This document shows, in pieces, positions 7,698-16,698 of a DNA stretch of 64,000 nt (position 1 is the first letter of the stretch; each line of letters starts with the position of its first letter). Source of the DNA: Flavivirga aquatica. GTDB lineage: Bacteria; Bacteroidota; Bacteroidia; Flavobacteriales; Flavobacteriaceae. Location of the stretch: positions 62,001 through 126,000 of the forward strand of contig NZ_MDJD01000043.1 in assembly GCF_001747085.1 (NCBI RefSeq), read 5' to 3'. The position numbers were made by a program, and so were the translations under genes. The notes under the pieces were generated by a model. The model had not been told where the DNA came from and did no database searches. It worked only from the letters and a program-made list of their open reading frames with translations.

Positions 7698-10475
7698 ATG
7701 AACAAAAGTTTAAACCTACAGCCAAAATTCTATTTTATTTTTGGTTTTTATTGTCTATTATTTTATTCCGGAAATGCACAAACCTTTAAATATTCTATAA
7801 AGGAGCGTTACGAGAAAATAGAAAAATCTATTGAATTATACTCGACTAAAATTAAAGAAATTAACAAACTTCTGGAATTAGAAAAATCAAGTATTGATAG
7901 TGTCCAGCTAAGTCATATCTATAGTTCTTATAGCAAACTAAATTATAAAAATAAAGATTATAAAAATGCTATTATTAATGGTTGTAAAGCCATTGAAATC
8001 CAAAAAGAATTTATTGATTCTTTGCCTCAATTAGTTAATAATACTTACCACAATCTTGCGTATTACTACGCCTCTTCTGGAGATAAAACCAATGCTATTA
8101 AATCTTTTGAAACCTTGATAAATCAACCTTTTAAGGGTAAATTTACGGTTAAAGCCTATACGGAAGGTTTGGCTCAGTTGTTTATCGAAAGAGGAGATTA
8201 TTACAAGTTGTTGGATTATTTGCGAGAAGCAGAATACATGATCATTAAACGAAATAATATAAGGCTCAATAAAGAACTGTACCGTGTCTATTTAAGTATT
8301 TCTGGAGTATATTCTAAAATTAATGAAACGGAAGACTACTATAAAGCTATCGAGTATCTAAAAAAAACTGAAAAAATAATAACCCATCTATCTGGTCAAG
8401 AATTAATAAAAACTAAAATCATTATTTACAACCGGTATGGTAGTATTTATGACGAATTAAAGGACTTTGATAAAGCCATCTGTCATTATAATAAAGCCTT
8501 GTATTTAAGCTTGAATTTAGAAAAAAGTGATTCTTTAAACATTGCAAAAATATACAATAATTTAGGGTACATACACATGCATGGCTACAAGCCTGAAATT
8601 GCATATAAATATTATCAAAAAGCGTTAGAATATGCTCCTTTTCATGCATCAGTATTTGATAATCTGGGAGATTATTTTTTACAGCAAAAAAAATATGTTC
8701 AAGCTTTAACGCACTATCAAAAAGCTATTAATTATAATATAGATTCAGACGCAAGTATTGACTACAAAAAACTGCCGTCCATTGAAGTTTTTCTCTCTTC
8801 AATAAATAAAATTGATTTAGTTAATGATTTAAAAGATAAAGCCAATGCTTGGTTACAGTTCTATCTCAAAACTAAAAACAAAGAATATTTAAAACATGCA
8901 CTAGCTACGACACAAAGAGCAGACGAACTAATCGATATTATTCGCTTTGAAAGCTATGAACAACAATCTAAGTTTTTTTGGCGTAAAAAGGGAGTCGATT
9001 TATATATTTTGGCTACAGCTATTTGCTATCATCTTAATGAATCTGAAAAAGCTTTTTATTTTATGGAAAAAAGCAAATCCTTATCATTACTCGAAAATCT
9101 GAATCATGAAGAAGCTAAAAAACTAGGCGGATTATCAGATACATTACAAGAACAAGAATATTCGATAAAGCATGATGTATTATTTGCTAGTCAAAAAATA
9201 CTAACTGACACTTTTACAAAAGAAGACAGGCGATCATTAATTTTTAGAAAAAAAAGGAAGTACGAGGAGTTCTTGAAATCTCTAGAAAAGGATTATCCTA
9301 GTTATTACAATTATAAAAAAGAAGTTAATCTAATCTCTTATAAAGAAGCTCAACAAAAAATTAAAGAAAGTAATATCTCTATGGTTCAATATATCCTCTC
9401 TGAAAACGAAGGATATGGCATGTACATGTCATTTAACACAAGCCACTTATTCCGAGTCCCTAATGTTGCAATTTTACAAAAAGAAATACGAACTCTAAAT
9501 AAACTTTTACATGAGCCCTTATTCTCTATCGAAGATCAGAATACATATAAAATAGTATCATTTAGTATATTTAAAAAATTATTCCCTTTTATAGAAGATC
9601 CTAAGGTGTATAAGAACAACAAAATGGTTATTATTCCAGATCATAAACTCCAGTATGTCCCGTTTGAAACTTTAGTGACTAGTCTTGATTCTATGACTCT
9701 TGAAGATAATAACCTTATTAATTATTTAGAAATTAGTTACCTTTATTCAATGTCATTATCCAAGAACATTGATGAGGTAGATCGATTTCCTTCTAAAAAT
9801 TTTATTGGTTTTGCTCCCATACATTTCAAGAAACATGAGCTTGTTGATTTAAAATTGAGCGAAAAAAAAATGATGAAAATCCGATCTTTATTTAATGGCA
9901 ATATGCTTACAGAAAAAAAGGCCTCCAAAAGCAATTTTATAAAAATATCAAGCGCCTACAAGACAATCCATTTATCTACACATGCTAATTCCATGAGTGA
10001 TCAAGATCCTTGGATCGCTTTTTATGATGAAAAATTATATCTCAATGAATTATACTTTATCAAAAACCAAGCAGAATTAGTCGTTTTGGATGCTTGTAAA
10101 ACGGGGATTGGGGTATTACGGGCAGGAGAAGGAATTATGAGTATTAATAGAGGTTTTTTTCATGCAGGCACCAAAAGTGTAGTTTCTTCACTATGGAATA
10201 CCAATGAGAAATCCAGCAATGAAATTATCCTTAATTTTTATAGTTATTTAAAAAAAGGGATATCTAAATCTTCGGCATTACGTAGAGCTAAGCTTGACTA
10301 TATGCGAAATCATCAAGGTTCGGAAACATCACCTTTTTTTTGGGGAGCTTTAGTGTTACATGGTAATACAGATTCAATACAGCTATCTGTCAATACTCAA
10401 ACGTCTTTATGGATATACATTCTTGTTGTTGGATTATTACTATTGGGAATAGCGTATATGAAAAAGAAACTTTGA
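7698..10475 (+). CDS. exported TPR-CHAT (caspase/separase-like) protease with C-terminal membrane anchor
   Basis: This 925-residue protein has an N-terminal signal peptide (about residues 1-28, ending in SGNAQ). TPR repeats follow between about residues 100 and 380, for example YNRYGSIYDELKDFDKAICH, YNNLGYIHMHGYKPEIA and FDNLGDYFLQQKKYVQALTH. A helical spacer leads to a C-terminal CHAT domain with the cysteine-protease dyad H762 (IHLSTHAN) and C800 (VLDACKTGIG), then the family motifs GEGIMSINRGFFHAGTKSVV, SLWNTNEKSS and PFFWGALVLHG. A membrane helix near residues 904-921 (YILVVGLLLLGIAYM) ends in KKKL. The topology puts both TPR and CHAT outside the cytoplasm, unlike defence CHAT proteins such as the CRISPR-linked one. 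It sits downstream of the subtilisin and the sigma/anti-sigma pair. Confidence 0.88.
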   Translation: MNKSLNLQPKFYFIFGFYCLLFYSGNAQTFKYSIKERYEKIEKSIELYSTKIKEINKLLELEKSSIDSVQLSHIYSSYSKLNYKNKDYKNAIINGCKAIEIQKEFIDSLPQLVNNTYHNLAYYYASSGDKTNAIKSFETLINQPFKGKFTVKAYTEGLAQLFIERGDYYKLLDYLREAEYMIIKRNNIRLNKELYRVYLSISGVYSKINETEDYYKAIEYLKKTEKIITHLSGQELIKTKIIIYNRYGSIYDELKDFDKAICHYNKALYLSLNLEKSDSLNIAKIYNNLGYIHMHGYKPEIAYKYYQKALEYAPFHASVFDNLGDYFLQQKKYVQALTHYQKAINYNIDSDASIDYKKLPSIEVFLSSINKIDLVNDLKDKANAWLQFYLKTKNKEYLKHALATTQRADELIDIIRFESYEQQSKFFWRKKGVDLYILATAICYHLNESEKAFYFMEKSKSLSLLENLNHEEAKKLGGLSDTLQEQEYSIKHDVLFASQKILTDTFTKEDRRSLIFRKKRKYEEFLKSLEKDYPSYYNYKKEVNLISYKEAQQKIKESNISMVQYILSENEGYGMYMSFNTSHLFRVPNVAILQKEIRTLNKLLHEPLFSIEDQNTYKIVSFSIFKKLFPFIEDPKVYKNNKMVIIPDHKLQYVPFETLVTSLDSMTLEDNNLINYLEISYLYSMSLSKNIDEVDRFPSKNFIGFAPIHFKKHELVDLKLSEKKMMKIRSLFNGNMLTEKKASKSNFIKISSAYKTIHLSTHANSMSDQDPWIAFYDEKLYLNELYFIKNQAELVVLDACKTGIGVLRAGEGIMSINRGFFHAGTKSVVSSLWNTNEKSSNEIILNFYSYLKKGISKSSALRRAKLDYMRNHQGSETSPFFWGALVLHGNTDSIQLSVNTQTSLWIYILVVGLLLLGIAYMKKKL

Positions 10476-10526
10476 ATAAGGTGTGCTTTTCTTGGGTGTA
10501 CAGCAAATTTCTCTTAAATAAGGTTT

Positions 10527-10623
10527 GGGCGTGACCACAAGGGTCAGGCTATCCGTTACAATTCCTCGCACTTCGCTTAAAAAAAAGCTCAGGCTGTGGG
10601 ATTTTCACTGCTATCCTTCACGC
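10527..10623 (+). repeat. structured dispersed repeat, copy A
   Basis: A 97-bp element starts with GGGCGTGACC, then GGCTATCCGTTACAATTC, and ends with GGGATTTTCACTGCTATCC and CACGC. A second copy lies at 44936-45019 on the other strand. The ends pair (GCGTGA with TCACGC), a small hairpin forms at ACC/GGT and another at GGAT/ATCC. It lies just after the CHAT gene. Similar G+C-rich elements are familiar between genes of Flavobacteriaceae; their function is not known to me. Confidence 0.7.
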
Positions 10624-10696
10624 TGAAACGATACATGAAAAAATGGGATAAAAAGAGAAAGTTGTCGTTTCTTCTGTAAGTGTTTTTGTTAGAAAT

Positions 10697-10740
10697 AAAA
10701 AAAGCCTATCCTTTTTATATCTAGGATAAGCTTTATTTTT
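10697..10740. terminator. bidirectional terminator between CHAT and T9SS cargo genes
   Basis: AAAAAGCCTATCC (10699-10711) pairs with GGATAAGCTTT (10724-10734), with an A-run before and a T-run after. It serves the convergent gene ends at 10475 and 10761. Confidence 0.75.
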
Positions 10741-10760
10741 ACTCGGAGATATTATCCGTT

Positions 10761-12101
10761 CTAAAAAAATATTTTCTGTATTTTTTGTTGAGTTCCATTA
10801 GATATTTTAACAAAATATAACCCTTTTGGGTATTTTGATAAATCAAGTTCAGATTGGTCGCTATTTATAGTTTTATTATCAATAAATTTTCCGTGATTAT
10901 TGTACACCTGAATCTTTTTGTTACCTTCTATACCTGTTACGTTTATATTGAATATACCCGTATTACTTGGGTTAGGGAATATGTCCACATTAAGTAAATC
11001 TGTTTTGGATTTACTTATCTCTTTTAGTGAATTACTAATATTATTGATGAAATTACATGGACCATAAGAAACATTAATCGAGGGAGTAGAGATTGGATTG
11101 GACCATGGGGCACATCCATTTCGGATCTGTAATGAGACTCTAATGCTTTTAACAGTGCTTGTTCCATAAAGATTTCCTGAGCCAAAATCTGGACGAACTT
11201 CATTCATTTCAAAACCTGTTTCCGAAGTTCGGTTACCATAAGATGAATTAAAATAGTAGCGTTCAATGGTCCATTTATACTCTGCTCCAGAGAAAAGGGG
11301 AGCCTTAAATACGTTAGATTTACCAGGGCAATATTTCGTTGGTTCTGTTATGTTTAGATTACTTATGTTAGGTGTAGATGCTGATGCAGGAGTTATCACT
11401 TTAGAATATGTAAGCCCATTTCCGCAAAGGTTATTAACTGGTGTAACAAAAATAGTTATAGGATCTGTACCAGAATACGCTTGTGGTACCTCAATCCATC
11501 CTGTGTTTATGGTTGAAGGCAGTGGTGTTGGAGAGGGTATTCCTCCAAAACTAATGTTCCAAATATAGCTGCTATGAGTACTAGAACCATGTAATGCTGT
11601 AAATTTTACTAATTCTGTCTTGCAAAAAGATCCTATAGATGTAATAGCGGTAATTGGAATAGCGCCGCGAATGACTTTAAAATCCCGTACACTCCAAGAT
11701 CCTCTTTGTCTAATAGTACCAAGCTTAGGTGAATAACTACAATTATAAATAACTGCTATTTTAAATTTAACCGCTTTAAATTCATTTATTGTGAACGTTT
11801 TGTATGATTGTGCAGCCTGTGTAATCTTTCCTTGCCCCATTATGTTTCCTTGTGCATCTAGTAATAGCCATTGGTAAGCGTAAAATTTGTAAGAATTATT
11901 AGGAGTCCAACTAAATGTAAATGTATTTTGGTTACTTAAACACATTATGCTCGATCCAGATAAACCATTTATACCAGGAGGGTTACAAGCGAGTATATTG
12001 TTCTCAATGTTCATTTTTAATGGAGGTTCGATATTTTTACTCAAGACTGTAAAAGAAATACAGGTAAAAAGAATTGTAAAAAGTAGTTTGTTTGTTTTCA
12101 T
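10761..12101 (-). CDS. secreted T9SS cargo protein with C-terminal sorting domain
   Basis: This 446-residue protein has a signal peptide (KLLFTILFTCISFTVLS) and a type A T9SS sorting domain over the last 75 residues (VDIFPNPSNTGIFNINVTG, then IQVYNNHGKFI, LDLSKYPKGLYFVKIS and the basic end KIQKIFF). The middle is made of PKD/Ig-like beta-sandwich stretches without a recognisable enzyme. It should be exported through the outer membrane by the type IX system and attached to the surface. Its leader region (12129-12217) can fold into a multi-helix structure. It is divergent from another T9SS cargo gene. The function is unknown, possibly adhesion. Confidence 0.85.
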   Translation of the reverse strand: MKTNKLLFTILFTCISFTVLSKNIEPPLKMNIENNILACNPPGINGLSGSSIMCLSNQNTFTFSWTPNNSYKFYAYQWLLLDAQGNIMGQGKITQAAQSYKTFTINEFKAVKFKIAVIYNCSYSPKLGTIRQRGSWSVRDFKVIRGAIPITAITSIGSFCKTELVKFTALHGSSTHSSYIWNISFGGIPSPTPLPSTINTGWIEVPQAYSGTDPITIFVTPVNNLCGNGLTYSKVITPASASTPNISNLNITEPTKYCPGKSNVFKAPLFSGAEYKWTIERYYFNSSYGNRTSETGFEMNEVRPDFGSGNLYGTSTVKSIRVSLQIRNGCAPWSNPISTPSINVSYGPCNFINNISNSLKEISKSKTDLLNVDIFPNPSNTGIFNINVTGIEGNKKIQVYNNHGKFIDNKTINSDQSELDLSKYPKGLYFVKISNGTQQKIQKIFF

Positions 12102-12128
12102 AATTAATTTGTTTTAAGAATACCTACT

Positions 12129-12217
12129 CTATTAAAAGGCTTTTCGGTTTCCGCCTCTTTAGTAGCTTTATACTAAAGGGGGGTGAAATTTTTTTTATTA
12201 CCCAGTTTTTTTAATAG
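12129..12217 (-). promoter_or_regulatory. multi-helix leader structure upstream of the T9SS cargo gene
   Basis: On the transcript of the minus-strand gene, an outer stem (CTATTAAAA with TTTTAATAG, 9 bp; arms at 12129-12137 and 12209-12217) encloses three possible hairpins: GGGT/ACCC, an 8-bp perfect CTTTAGTA/TACTAAAG stem extended by two or three pairs, and GGC/GCC. The structure ends 27 bases before the ATG at 12101. Its layout resembles a cis-regulatory RNA, but I do not match it to a named riboswitch class. Confidence 0.5.
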
Positions 12218-12262
12218 AATAAGTAATAGTGTCAATTATGAACTTTTTCAGGACTAGAGATG

Positions 12263-12279
12263 TTTTTTTTTTTTTTTTT
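12263..12279. repeat. 17-T homopolymer between divergent T9SS cargo genes
   Basis: Seventeen consecutive T residues lie in the shared upstream region of the genes at 10761-12101 and 12439-13437. Such tracts change length by slippage and can vary promoter activity; they are also prone to sequencing error. Confidence 0.9.
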
Positions 12280-12332
12280 GAGGATATTTTATTTTTTTAA
12301 TAATAATATTAATGAATAGTAATTGTTTGACC

Positions 12333-12361
12333 TTTGTTTTTGGTAATTATGTATAGGTTTG
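12333..12361 (+). promoter_or_regulatory. candidate Bacteroidota promoter for the 332-residue T9SS protein
   Basis: TTTG (12333-12336) and TAGGTTTG (12354-12361) match the -33 and -7 consensus elements of Bacteroidota promoters with a 17-bp spacer. The coding start at 12439 is 77 bp further on. Confidence 0.5.
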
Positions 12362-12438
12362 GGGTAATTTAGAATATGAATAGAAATTTAAAAAAAAATA
12401 CCTTTAAATAAAACTAATATTCTAATAAACATATAATT

Positions 12439-13437
12439 ATGAGAAAAACTTACTTTACTTTAATGATGGTGTTTGCTTTTGCTATAACTGCAAGTGCTCA
12501 GTTTTATTCAACAGATTTTAACAGTACAGATTTTCCGGCAGGAGACCCTGTAGGTAATAATGCAGATTGGAATAGTGACCCTTCTTGGGTAGGGAACGCT
12601 AATAACCAAATAAGACATGACAGAGCTAATTGGAAAAGAGCAGTATTAGATAGGGCTATTACAGCAAGTGATGGAGACTTTATATCCGCAAAAATGACGG
12701 TTGTATTTGGAAGAGATGGTCAAAATTTAGGTACTACAGCTGTAAATAATGGTTTAGTCTTTTTTGGATTTAAAAGTAATAATAATTTAACTAATTTTCA
12801 TGATAGAGAAGGTATTAGAGTAGTATATGATGGATCTGATTTTGTTATCAGTTCTCAATCTGATACAACTACACAGCCTAATAATGCAAATGGAAATGGA
12901 GCGAATGGTAGTGCGCCATTTTCTACTCCTATAACAGTTGCAGCAAACGTAAATACAGAGTATGAGTTTACCATTGAAATTGCAGTTAAATCAAGTGCAG
13001 CAACTTCTACTTTAAGTGCTAAAATAGATGGGAGTGCTGTTTCTACAACTACTGGTATTGATCCTGAATTGTATGCAGGAATAACAGGGAGTGGAATATA
13101 TTTCTGGACTTGGGGTTATCAAATGTTATCCCATGGAGATATTGACGCGATATTTATAAATAGTCTTACTGTAGATAATAGTGCTACTACACTATCAACA
13201 AGAAAAGCCAATGCTTTTGAATTTGGTATGTATCCTAACCCAACAAGTAATGTATTAAATATTAATACTAAAGAAGTTTTAGAAAAGGTAGAAATAATTG
13301 ATTTATTAGGAAAAACGGTATTGTCAGTTAGAAATGTTAAAGATCAATTAAATGTATCTTCTATAAATAAAGGGCTTTATATTATAAAGTTAAGATCTCC
13401 AAAAGGAATCTCAACTAAGAAGTTTGTTAAAGAATAA
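12439..13437 (+). CDS. secreted T9SS cargo protein, probable jelly-roll/lectin-like fold
   Basis: This is a 332-residue protein with a clear signal peptide (TYFTLMMVFAFAITASAQ, cut after Ala-Gln). A single beta-rich domain of about 220 residues follows, rich in G/N/T/S and with short repeats of the type FYSTDFNSTDFP. The C-terminal type A sorting domain begins at FGMYPNPTSNVLNINTK and ends in STKKFVKE. The middle resembles LamG/concanavalin-like sandwich domains in composition only; no catalytic motif was found. It is followed by two tandem terminators and so is probably monocistronic. Confidence 0.85.
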   Translation: MRKTYFTLMMVFAFAITASAQFYSTDFNSTDFPAGDPVGNNADWNSDPSWVGNANNQIRHDRANWKRAVLDRAITASDGDFISAKMTVVFGRDGQNLGTTAVNNGLVFFGFKSNNNLTNFHDREGIRVVYDGSDFVISSQSDTTTQPNNANGNGANGSAPFSTPITVAANVNTEYEFTIEIAVKSSAATSTLSAKIDGSAVSTTTGIDPELYAGITGSGIYFWTWGYQMLSHGDIDAIFINSLTVDNSATTLSTRKANAFEFGMYPNPTSNVLNINTKEVLEKVEIIDLLGKTVLSVRNVKDQLNVSSINKGLYIIKLRSPKGISTKKFVKE

Positions 13438-13460
13438 GTTAAATATAAATAAAATTAAAA

Positions 13461-13491
13461 GAGACTATTTCAAGAGATGGTCTTTTTTTTT
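13461..13491 (+). terminator. first of two tandem terminators
   Basis: AGACTAT pairs with ATGGTCT (one G-T pair) around an 8-base loop and runs into nine T residues, starting about 24 bp after the T9SS cargo gene. Confidence 0.65.
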
Positions 13492-13497
13492 GCAACT

Positions 13498-13534
13498 AAA
13501 AACGCCTTTTGTTAATAAAACAAAAGGCGTTTTT
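13498..13534. terminator. strong second terminator
   Basis: A perfect stem of AAAAACGCCTTTTGTT (13498-13513) and its complement (13519-13534) with a 5-base loop, flanked by A and T runs, so it can act in both directions. Confidence 0.85.
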
Positions 13535-13562
13535 GCTTTCAATAAAATTGTAGTAATATTTA

Positions 13563-13622
13563 GGTCTTGCGAAAAATTGAAAGAATTATATTATAAAGAC
13601 ATCTCATGTCTTTTATAGAAGA
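13563..13622. repeat. short dispersed repeat, copy 1
   Basis: This contains ATATTATAAA, CATC and TCATGTCTTTT in the same order as a second site at 35290-35352, with similar flanks (GTCTTG and AGAA). The core AAAGACAT/ATGTCTTT can form a hairpin with a 3-base loop. Both copies are intergenic. Confidence 0.35.
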
Positions 13623-13679
13623 CAATACTTAATTATTAAATTATTTGAATTTTAGTAAGCCCTAACAAGTTAAAGATTA

Positions 13680-13687
13680 TATATTTG
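13680..13687 (+). promoter_or_regulatory. -7 element TATATTTG upstream of transketolase
   Basis: Exact TAnnTTTG match 125 bp before the transketolase ATG. No -33 TTTG at the right spacing. The rest of 13623-13812 shows no gene. Confidence 0.3.
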
Positions 13688-13812
13688 CAAAAAATATTTT
13701 TCTAGATTCTTTAAAAGAATTTTTAGCTAAAAAAGCTTAAGTGATTCAGGCATATTTATTTAGAAATACATCATACATTAAAAAGGAGTTAAATATTAAC
13801 CATAATTAAAAA

Positions 13813-15855
13813 ATGAATAAAAAAATTGATCAGCAGTCGGCAGATAATATCAGAGCATTAGCTGTTGCCATGGTAGAAAAAGCAAATTCAGGTCACCCAG
13901 GTGGTCCTATGGGAGGTGCAGATTTTATGCACATCTTATACTCAGAGTTTTTTAATTATGATCCATCGGATATGACATGGCCTTTTAGAGACCGTTTTTT
14001 TATGGATGCAGGTCATTTATCTACTTTAATGTATGCTCAATATTACCTTTTAGGGAATTATGAGAAAAAAGATGTTGAAAACTTTAGACAATGGGGATCT
14101 ATAACTCCAGGTCATCCAGAAGTAGATGTTGCTAGAGGTATAGAAAATACATCTGGACCTTTAGGTCAAGGCCATACAATGGGTGTTGGAGCCGCAATTG
14201 CTACTAAATTTTTAGAAGCTAGATTTGGAGATTGGGTTAACCATAAAGTATATGGTTTTATTTCAGATGGAGGTATTCAAGAAGAGATTTCTCAAGGAGC
14301 AGGTAGAATAGCAGGTCACTTAGGGTTGAGTAATTTTATAATGTTTTTCGATTCTAATGATATTCAGTTATCTACATCAACAGATGAGGTGACTAGTGAA
14401 GATACAGCTGCGAAATATGAAGCATGGGGATGGAAAGTAGTTACTATTGATGCACACAACCATAATGAAATTAGACAAGCACTAACAGATGCAAACAATG
14501 AGACTGAAAAACCAACATTAATAATAGGTAAAACTATTATGGGTAAAGGTTGTGTAGCAGCAGATGGAAGTATGTTTGAAGGATACTGTGAGTTGCACGG
14601 TCAGCCTATTGGAGCTACAGGTGCAGATTACGAAAAAACCTTGTTAAATTTAGGAGCTAGCATTGAAAATCCATTTGATATTTATGAAGATGTAAGCGAT
14701 TTTTATAAAAATTTAATAGAAGAGAAAATAGCAAAAGCAGCTGAAAAGAAAGCAATAATAGATGTTTGGAAAAAAGAAAATAAAGCACTTTCAGATAAAT
14801 TAGATTTCTTCTTATCTGGAGAGCTTCCAGAATTAGATTTTGAATCTATTCAACATAAACTAGGTTTAGCAACAAGAGTTGCTTCATCTAACGTATTAGC
14901 GTATTTAGCTGAAAATGTAGAGAACATGATTGTGTCTTCTGCAGATTTATCAAATAGTGATAAAACAGATGGATTCTTAAAAAAATCATCAGCATTACAA
15001 AAAGGTGATTTTAGCGGATCATTTTTACAAGCAGGAGTTGCAGAATTAACAATGGCTTGTATCGCAAATGGTATTGCTTTACATGGAGGTATTATTCCAG
15101 TTGTAGCAACGTTCTTTGTCTTTTCAGATTATATGAAACCAGCTATCCGTTTAAGTGGTATACAAGAGTTGCCAGTTAAATATGTGTGGACACACGATGC
15201 CTTTAGAGTAGGAGAAGATGGACCAACACACCAACCAATAGAACAAGAAGCACAAATACGTTTATTAGAGAAACTTAAAAACCACAGTGGTAAAAATAGT
15301 TTCTTAGCAATGCGTCCTGCTGATTCTGCTGAAACTAGCGTGGCTTGGAAAATGGCATTAGAGAACACAAATACACCATCTGGATTAATTTTATCTAGAC
15401 AAGGTATTAAAGATGTTCCTGCTCAAGGAGAATCAAGATATAAGGAAGCTTTAGCTGCCGAAAAAGGAGGGTATTTAGTAAAAGAAGTTGAAAATCCAGA
15501 TGTGGTATTAGTAGCGAATGGATCTGAGGTATCAACATTAATAGAAGCAGCTAAATTACTTGAAGAAAAAGAAAACTTAAAAGTAAATATAGCATCCATA
15601 ATTTCAGAAGGTGTATTTAGACTTCAATCTAAAGCATACCAAGATAGTGTTATTCCTAAAAATAAACCTTTATACGGTTTAACAGCAGGGTTACCAGTAA
15701 ATTTAGAAGGACTTGTTGGTGATAACGGAAAAGTATTTGGAGTAGATCATTTTGGATATTCTGCACCTGCAGGAGTACTAGACGATAAGTTTGGTTTTAC
15801 AGGAGAAAAAGTATGCCAAAACGTATTGGAATATTTAAAAGAACAAAACGCTTAA
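13813..15855 (+). CDS. tkt: transketolase
   Basis: This is a full-length 680-residue transketolase of the pentose phosphate pathway, moving two-carbon units between sugar phosphates using thiamine diphosphate. Visible motifs are the N-terminal [30 protein letters not shown], the cofactor and metal loop [14 protein letters not shown] with [10 protein letters not shown], and the C-terminal catalytic glutamate in [11 protein letters not shown] with RPADS. All three domains (two thiamine-binding and a C-terminal one) are in one chain; some bacteria split them. The transaldolase gene follows after 13 bp, so both non-oxidative branch enzymes are co-transcribed. Confidence 0.95.
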   Translation: MNKKIDQQSADNIRALAVAMVEKANSGHPGGPMGGADFMHILYSEFFNYDPSDMTWPFRDRFFMDAGHLSTLMYAQYYLLGNYEKKDVENFRQWGSITPGHPEVDVARGIENTSGPLGQGHTMGVGAAIATKFLEARFGDWVNHKVYGFISDGGIQEEISQGAGRIAGHLGLSNFIMFFDSNDIQLSTSTDEVTSEDTAAKYEAWGWKVVTIDAHNHNEIRQALTDANNETEKPTLIIGKTIMGKGCVAADGSMFEGYCELHGQPIGATGADYEKTLLNLGASIENPFDIYEDVSDFYKNLIEEKIAKAAEKKAIIDVWKKENKALSDKLDFFLSGELPELDFESIQHKLGLATRVASSNVLAYLAENVENMIVSSADLSNSDKTDGFLKKSSALQKGDFSGSFLQAGVAELTMACIANGIALHGGIIPVVATFFVFSDYMKPAIRLSGIQELPVKYVWTHDAFRVGEDGPTHQPIEQEAQIRLLEKLKNHSGKNSFLAMRPADSAETSVAWKMALENTNTPSGLILSRQGIKDVPAQGESRYKEALAAEKGGYLVKEVENPDVVLVANGSEVSTLIEAAKLLEEKENLKVNIASIISEGVFRLQSKAYQDSVIPKNKPLYGLTAGLPVNLEGLVGDNGKVFGVDHFGYSAPAGVLDDKFGFTGEKVCQNVLEYLKEQNA

Positions 15856-15868
15856 TAAAAATAAACAA

Positions 15869-16525
15869 ATGAAATTTTTTATAGATACAGCAAACCTAGA
15901 TGACATAGCGGAGGCTCAAGCATTAGGTGTTTTAGATGGTGTAACAACAAACCCATCATTAATGGCAAAAGAAGGTATTACTGGAACAGATAATATTTTA
16001 GCGCATTATAAGAAAATTTGTGATTTAGTAGAAGGAGATGTTAGTGCAGAAGTTATCTCTACAGATTTTGAAGGTATGGTTGGAGAAGGTGAAAAATTAG
16101 CCGCTTTGCATCCTCAAATTGTTGTAAAATTACCACTTATTGCTGATGGTATTAAAGCGTGTAAATATTTTTCAGATAAAGGTATTAGAACAAATGTAAC
16201 TCTAGTATTTTCTGCAGGTCAAGCTTTATTGGCAGCAAAAGCAGGAGCAACATATGTGTCTCCATTTATAGGAAGATTAGATGATATTTCTACTGATGGT
16301 TTAAATCTAATTGCTGAAATTAGACAGATTTATGATAATTATGCTTTTGATACTCAAATTTTAGCAGCATCTGTTCGTCATACAATGCATGTTATTGATT
16401 GTGCTAAATTAGGGTCGGATGTGATGACAGGACCATTATCATCAATAAAAGGATTATTAAAACACCCTTTAACAGATATAGGCTTAGCAAAGTTTTTAGA
16501 AGATTATAAAAAAGGAAATCAATAG
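15869..16525 (+). CDS. tal: transaldolase / fructose-6-phosphate aldolase family (short type)
   Basis: This 218-residue protein is the usual length of the short TalC/Fsa type. The start [20 protein letters not shown] and [14 protein letters not shown] are diagnostic. The Schiff-base lysine lies in IVVKLPLI, and [19 protein letters not shown] and [10 protein letters not shown] complete the barrel. Its close linkage to transketolase argues for transaldolase activity in vivo, although Fsa-type aldolase cannot be excluded from sequence alone. A strong terminator follows. Confidence 0.93.
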   Translation: MKFFIDTANLDDIAEAQALGVLDGVTTNPSLMAKEGITGTDNILAHYKKICDLVEGDVSAEVISTDFEGMVGEGEKLAALHPQIVVKLPLIADGIKACKYFSDKGIRTNVTLVFSAGQALLAAKAGATYVSPFIGRLDDISTDGLNLIAEIRQIYDNYAFDTQILAASVRHTMHVIDCAKLGSDVMTGPLSSIKGLLKHPLTDIGLAKFLEDYKKGNQ

Positions 16526-16548
16526 TCTTTTTTAATCTCATAAATAAT

Positions 16549-16583
16549 AAAAAAAGCTTCTCTGTTTTAGAGAAGCTTTTTTG
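16549..16583. terminator. terminator after tkt-tal
   Basis: A-run, then GCTTCTCT/AGAGAAGC stem with a short loop, then TTTTTT. Near-perfect 14-bp arms. Confidence 0.88.
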
Positions 16584-16698
16584 TTTAGTTAAAGTTTTAA
16601 AGTGATTGTTATAATAATAAGGAAAAAAAATAACTTTCTTCAATGTAACAATTTCGTTGTTAGATAGTCTAGTTTATATCGACTTAATCAATAATTTG

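Noticed and set aside
12129-12217. Assignment of the leader to a known c-di-GMP or preQ1 riboswitch
   Set aside because: The conserved core bases of those classes were not found; only the multi-stem shape is supported.
13424-13618. 64-codon plus-strand open frame
   Set aside because: It overlaps the end of the T9SS cargo gene and reads through two terminators; its sequence is explained by the hairpins.
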